Origin: SZUA-309 sp965232595
Lineage (GTDB): Bacteria; Pseudomonadota; Gammaproteobacteria; Pseudomonadales; Azotimanducaceae
DNA length: 64,000 nt
Direction of reading: 5' to 3'
NCBI GenBank assembly: GCA_965232595.1
Contig: OZ246983.1
Coordinates: forward strand, 2,480,001 to 2,544,000
Notes under the pieces: generated by a model
Told to the model about the DNA's origin: nothing
The model's database searches: none
What the model saw: only the letters and a program-made list of their open reading frames with translations
In this document: in pieces, positions 61,113 through 64,000 of the stretch
Position numbering within the stretch: the first letter of the stretch is position 1
How the letters are laid out: the number at the start of each line of letters is the position of its first letter
Translations under genes and position numbers: made by a program

Positions 61113-61535
61113 ATGAACGACGTAGTCAGACGCAACGATCCATTCGACCTCTTCAATCGCTTTGGAGACCTGTTCGAGCGGGAGCCTTTCTTCAGCCCGG
61201 CAAATCGGGCCGAGTGGCTGCCGCCCGTGGACATCAAGGAAACCGACGAGGGCTACCTGTTTCACATGGATGTGCCCGGCCTGAAACCGGAAGACCTGGA
61301 TGTGGAGCTGCACGATGGCGTGCTGTCCATCCGCGGCTCGCGCACGGAAGAGAAGAAAGCCGAAGAGAAAGGTTACGTACGCACAGAACGCCGTCAGGGC
61401 AGCTTCAGCCGCCAGTTCCGGGTGCCGACCAACGTGCAGGCAGAAGCTCTGAAAGCGGAAGTGAAAGACGGTGTGCTCAGCATCGAGGTGCCGAAGGGCG
61501 CCGAGCAGGGTGCACGGAAGGTCACCGTTTCCTGA
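61113..61535 (+). CDS. small heat-shock protein Hsp20
   Basis: The 140-residue chaperone has an alpha-crystallin domain with WLPPVDIKETDEGYLFHMDVPG, the LSIRGSR strand, GSFSRQFRVP and the closing DGVLSIEVPK. It binds unfolding proteins in large oligomers without ATP. AAGGAG precedes the ATG, and a sigma32-like promoter lies upstream, so heat induction is expected. The C-terminal I-x-I/V is present as IEV. It converges with pncC. Confidence 0.94.
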   Translation: MNDVVRRNDPFDLFNRFGDLFEREPFFSPANRAEWLPPVDIKETDEGYLFHMDVPGLKPEDLDVELHDGVLSIRGSRTEEKKAEEKGYVRTERRQGSFSRQFRVPTNVQAEALKAEVKDGVLSIEVPKGAEQGARKVTVS

Positions 61536-61543
61536 GCCGACGC

Positions 61544-62033
61544 TCAGCAGAGGGCCAGCACACCCTCGAGCGCAACGGTCACGGCCTGCAGCCGCACCGC
61601 CTGTCGGGAACCGGACAGGTGGTGCTCTGCCGTCTGCACGCAGCGGACGTCGCTGCCCTCCCGCAGCGCCCAGGCGAACCAGACGGTGCCCACGGGTGAA
61701 ACCACATCGCCACCGCCTGGCCCGGCAACGCCGGTGATGGCGACGGCGATGTCCGCATCGCTGTGCTCGAGTGCCCCCTCCGCCATGGCGCGGGCGACGG
61801 GTTCGCTCACCGCCCCGTGGCGCGCCAGCAGCTCAGCGCTGACGCCAACCATGGCGGTTTTGGCGCTGAGCCGATAGGTCACGAACGCGCCTTCGAACCA
61901 ATCGGACGAACCGGCGATCTCGGTCACCGTCGCGGCAAGCAGACCGCCGGTGCAGGACTCTGTGCTGATCAACCGGCTGCCTCGAGCAAGCAGCGCCTGC
62001 CCAACGCGCCCGGCGAGATCCACGGGTAATTTT

Positions 62034-62041
<8 letters not shown>
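61544..62041 (-). CDS. pncC: nicotinamide-nucleotide amidase (CinA C-terminal family)
   Basis: The 165-residue enzyme deamidates NMN to nicotinate mononucleotide, recycling pyridine nucleotides. It has the CinA-C signature STESCTGGLLAATVTEIAGSS, FEGAFVTYRLSAKTAMVGV and AITGVAGPGGG. It is the single-domain form. Its start overlaps the trpE stop by eight bases, so it is probably co-transcribed with trpE. It and nadE at 3 kb both serve NAD metabolism. Confidence 0.94.
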
Positions 62042-63536
<1,495 letters not shown>

Positions 63537-63801
63537 CTGCTAGTACCGTTTGTTCTTGCCGCGTTCGCTTTGCGCGGCAGGCTGCTCTGTTGCTCCGCCG
63601 TTGCTGGCGGTTGCCGGTTGGTTGGCGCAGCCGCGCTCAGGCAGCGGCGCCGGTCGCTAGCGGTTTCGCCAACGGTACTGGCTGCCTGCCTTCTGAAGCA
63701 GCAGGGTCTTCTCTTTCCGAGACTTCTGGTCTTGAGCGCTGGGCTGGTTCATCAACAGGCTCTTTCAGGCTCTCAAACTGTGGACGACGAGCCGGGGGAG
63801 A
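63537..63801 (-). other. intergenic region between gph and trpE
   Basis: These 265 bases hold no convincing gene. Two hairpins can form on the minus strand: CCGCC / GGCGG and GCCGCG / CGCGGC near trpE, neither with a T-run. A 31-codon frame (63657-63752) has a single Trp codon and is not accepted as a leader peptide. Confidence 0.5.
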
Positions 63802-64000
63802 CTAAACGAGGTCCAAAAACGATTCAATCACCGCATCCGCCCCGAGCTCGGCGGCCGGCGTGCCGTGGTTGTAGCCATCCCGGACCACGACTACCGGGCA
63901 GCCGGCGGCCCGGGCGCAACCGACATCGGCTGCCGAATCACCGACAAACAGCGCTTGTGCCGGCTCTACGCCGAGCAGCTTGCAGCTGTGCAGCGCCATG
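63802..64000 (-). CDS. gph: phosphoglycolate phosphatase, 3' part
   Basis: Only the C-terminal 65 or so residues lie in the window; the gene continues past the right edge. The visible part contains HAD motif IV (FVGDSAADVGCARAAGC) and the following VVVVRDGYNHG, as in Gph, which removes 2-phosphoglycolate from DNA repair or oxygenase reactions. The gph-trpE order matches Pseudomonas, supporting the name. Confidence 0.85.
   Translation of the reverse strand, partial: MALHSCKLLGVEPAQALFVGDSAADVGCARAAGCPVVVVRDGYNHGTPAAELGADAVIESFLDLV

Noticed and set aside
63657..63752. 31-codon minus-strand frame upstream of trpE as a trp leader peptide
   Set aside because: It has one Trp codon, no tandem pair, and no hairpin with T-run follows. 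Position alone is not enough.

Overview
The window is 64 kb of dense, GC-rich DNA from a gammaproteobacterial chromosome, probably a free-living aerobe with Pseudomonas-like gene order. Three things point there. The run dsbD-aroQ-accB-prmA-(zinc-ribbon/DUF3426)-dusB-purH-purD and the run trpG-trpD-trpC-crp-osmC-coq7-hinT-AAA ATPase match orders known from Pseudomonas. A ubiquinone-synthesis Coq7, DUF2333, SrkA-like kinase and Mpl are also typical. The organism cannot be named from sequence alone. I see no tRNA, rRNA, insertion sequence, prophage or CRISPR array. No gene-free stretch exceeds about 290 bases.

Layout. 0-7.6 kb: a DUF924 protein, a metal-site-deficient metallo-beta-lactamase-fold protein, nadE, a pair of acyl-CoA dehydrogenases that look like two halves of one heteromeric enzyme, a GFA-arsenate reductase fusion and two small unknown proteins. 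7.7-17 kb: a signalling block with a sigma54 activator carrying a degenerate GGDEF domain, translationally coupled to a beta-propeller sensor diguanylate cyclase, facing an EAL phosphodiesterase and a secreted subtilisin ending in eleven Trp-rich hexapeptides. 17-31 kb: a four-gene SDR/cupin operon divergent from a TSUP exporter, an acyltransferase, srkA, comF, two long-type acyl-CoA dehydrogenases, another SDR, and mpl. 31-34.5 kb: pyrophosphate-dependent phosphofructokinase and membrane pyrophosphatase, convergent on a shared terminator.

34.7-46.3 kb: DUF2333, a copper chaperone, dsbD and the aroQ-to-purD run, from which accC and fis are missing at their usual places. 46.4-56.3 kb: a double cyclic-nucleotide-binding protein, an AAA ATPase, hinT, coq7, a 160-base palindromic element where speD would be expected, osmC, crp, trpCDG with a previously unannotated leader peptide containing tandem Trp codons, and a patatin/BamA-type autotransporter. 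56.4-64 kb: an amidase, panBC behind a hairpin-rich leader, an amino-acid permease, hsp20 with a sigma32-like promoter, pncC, trpE and the 3' end of gph.

The most unusual observations are the Trp-rich repeat protease next to a c-di-GMP module, the trp leader upstream of trpG, the palindromic element at the speD site, the three synteny gaps, and two genes whose stop codons lie in short tandem repeats that restore the stop in frame several times.
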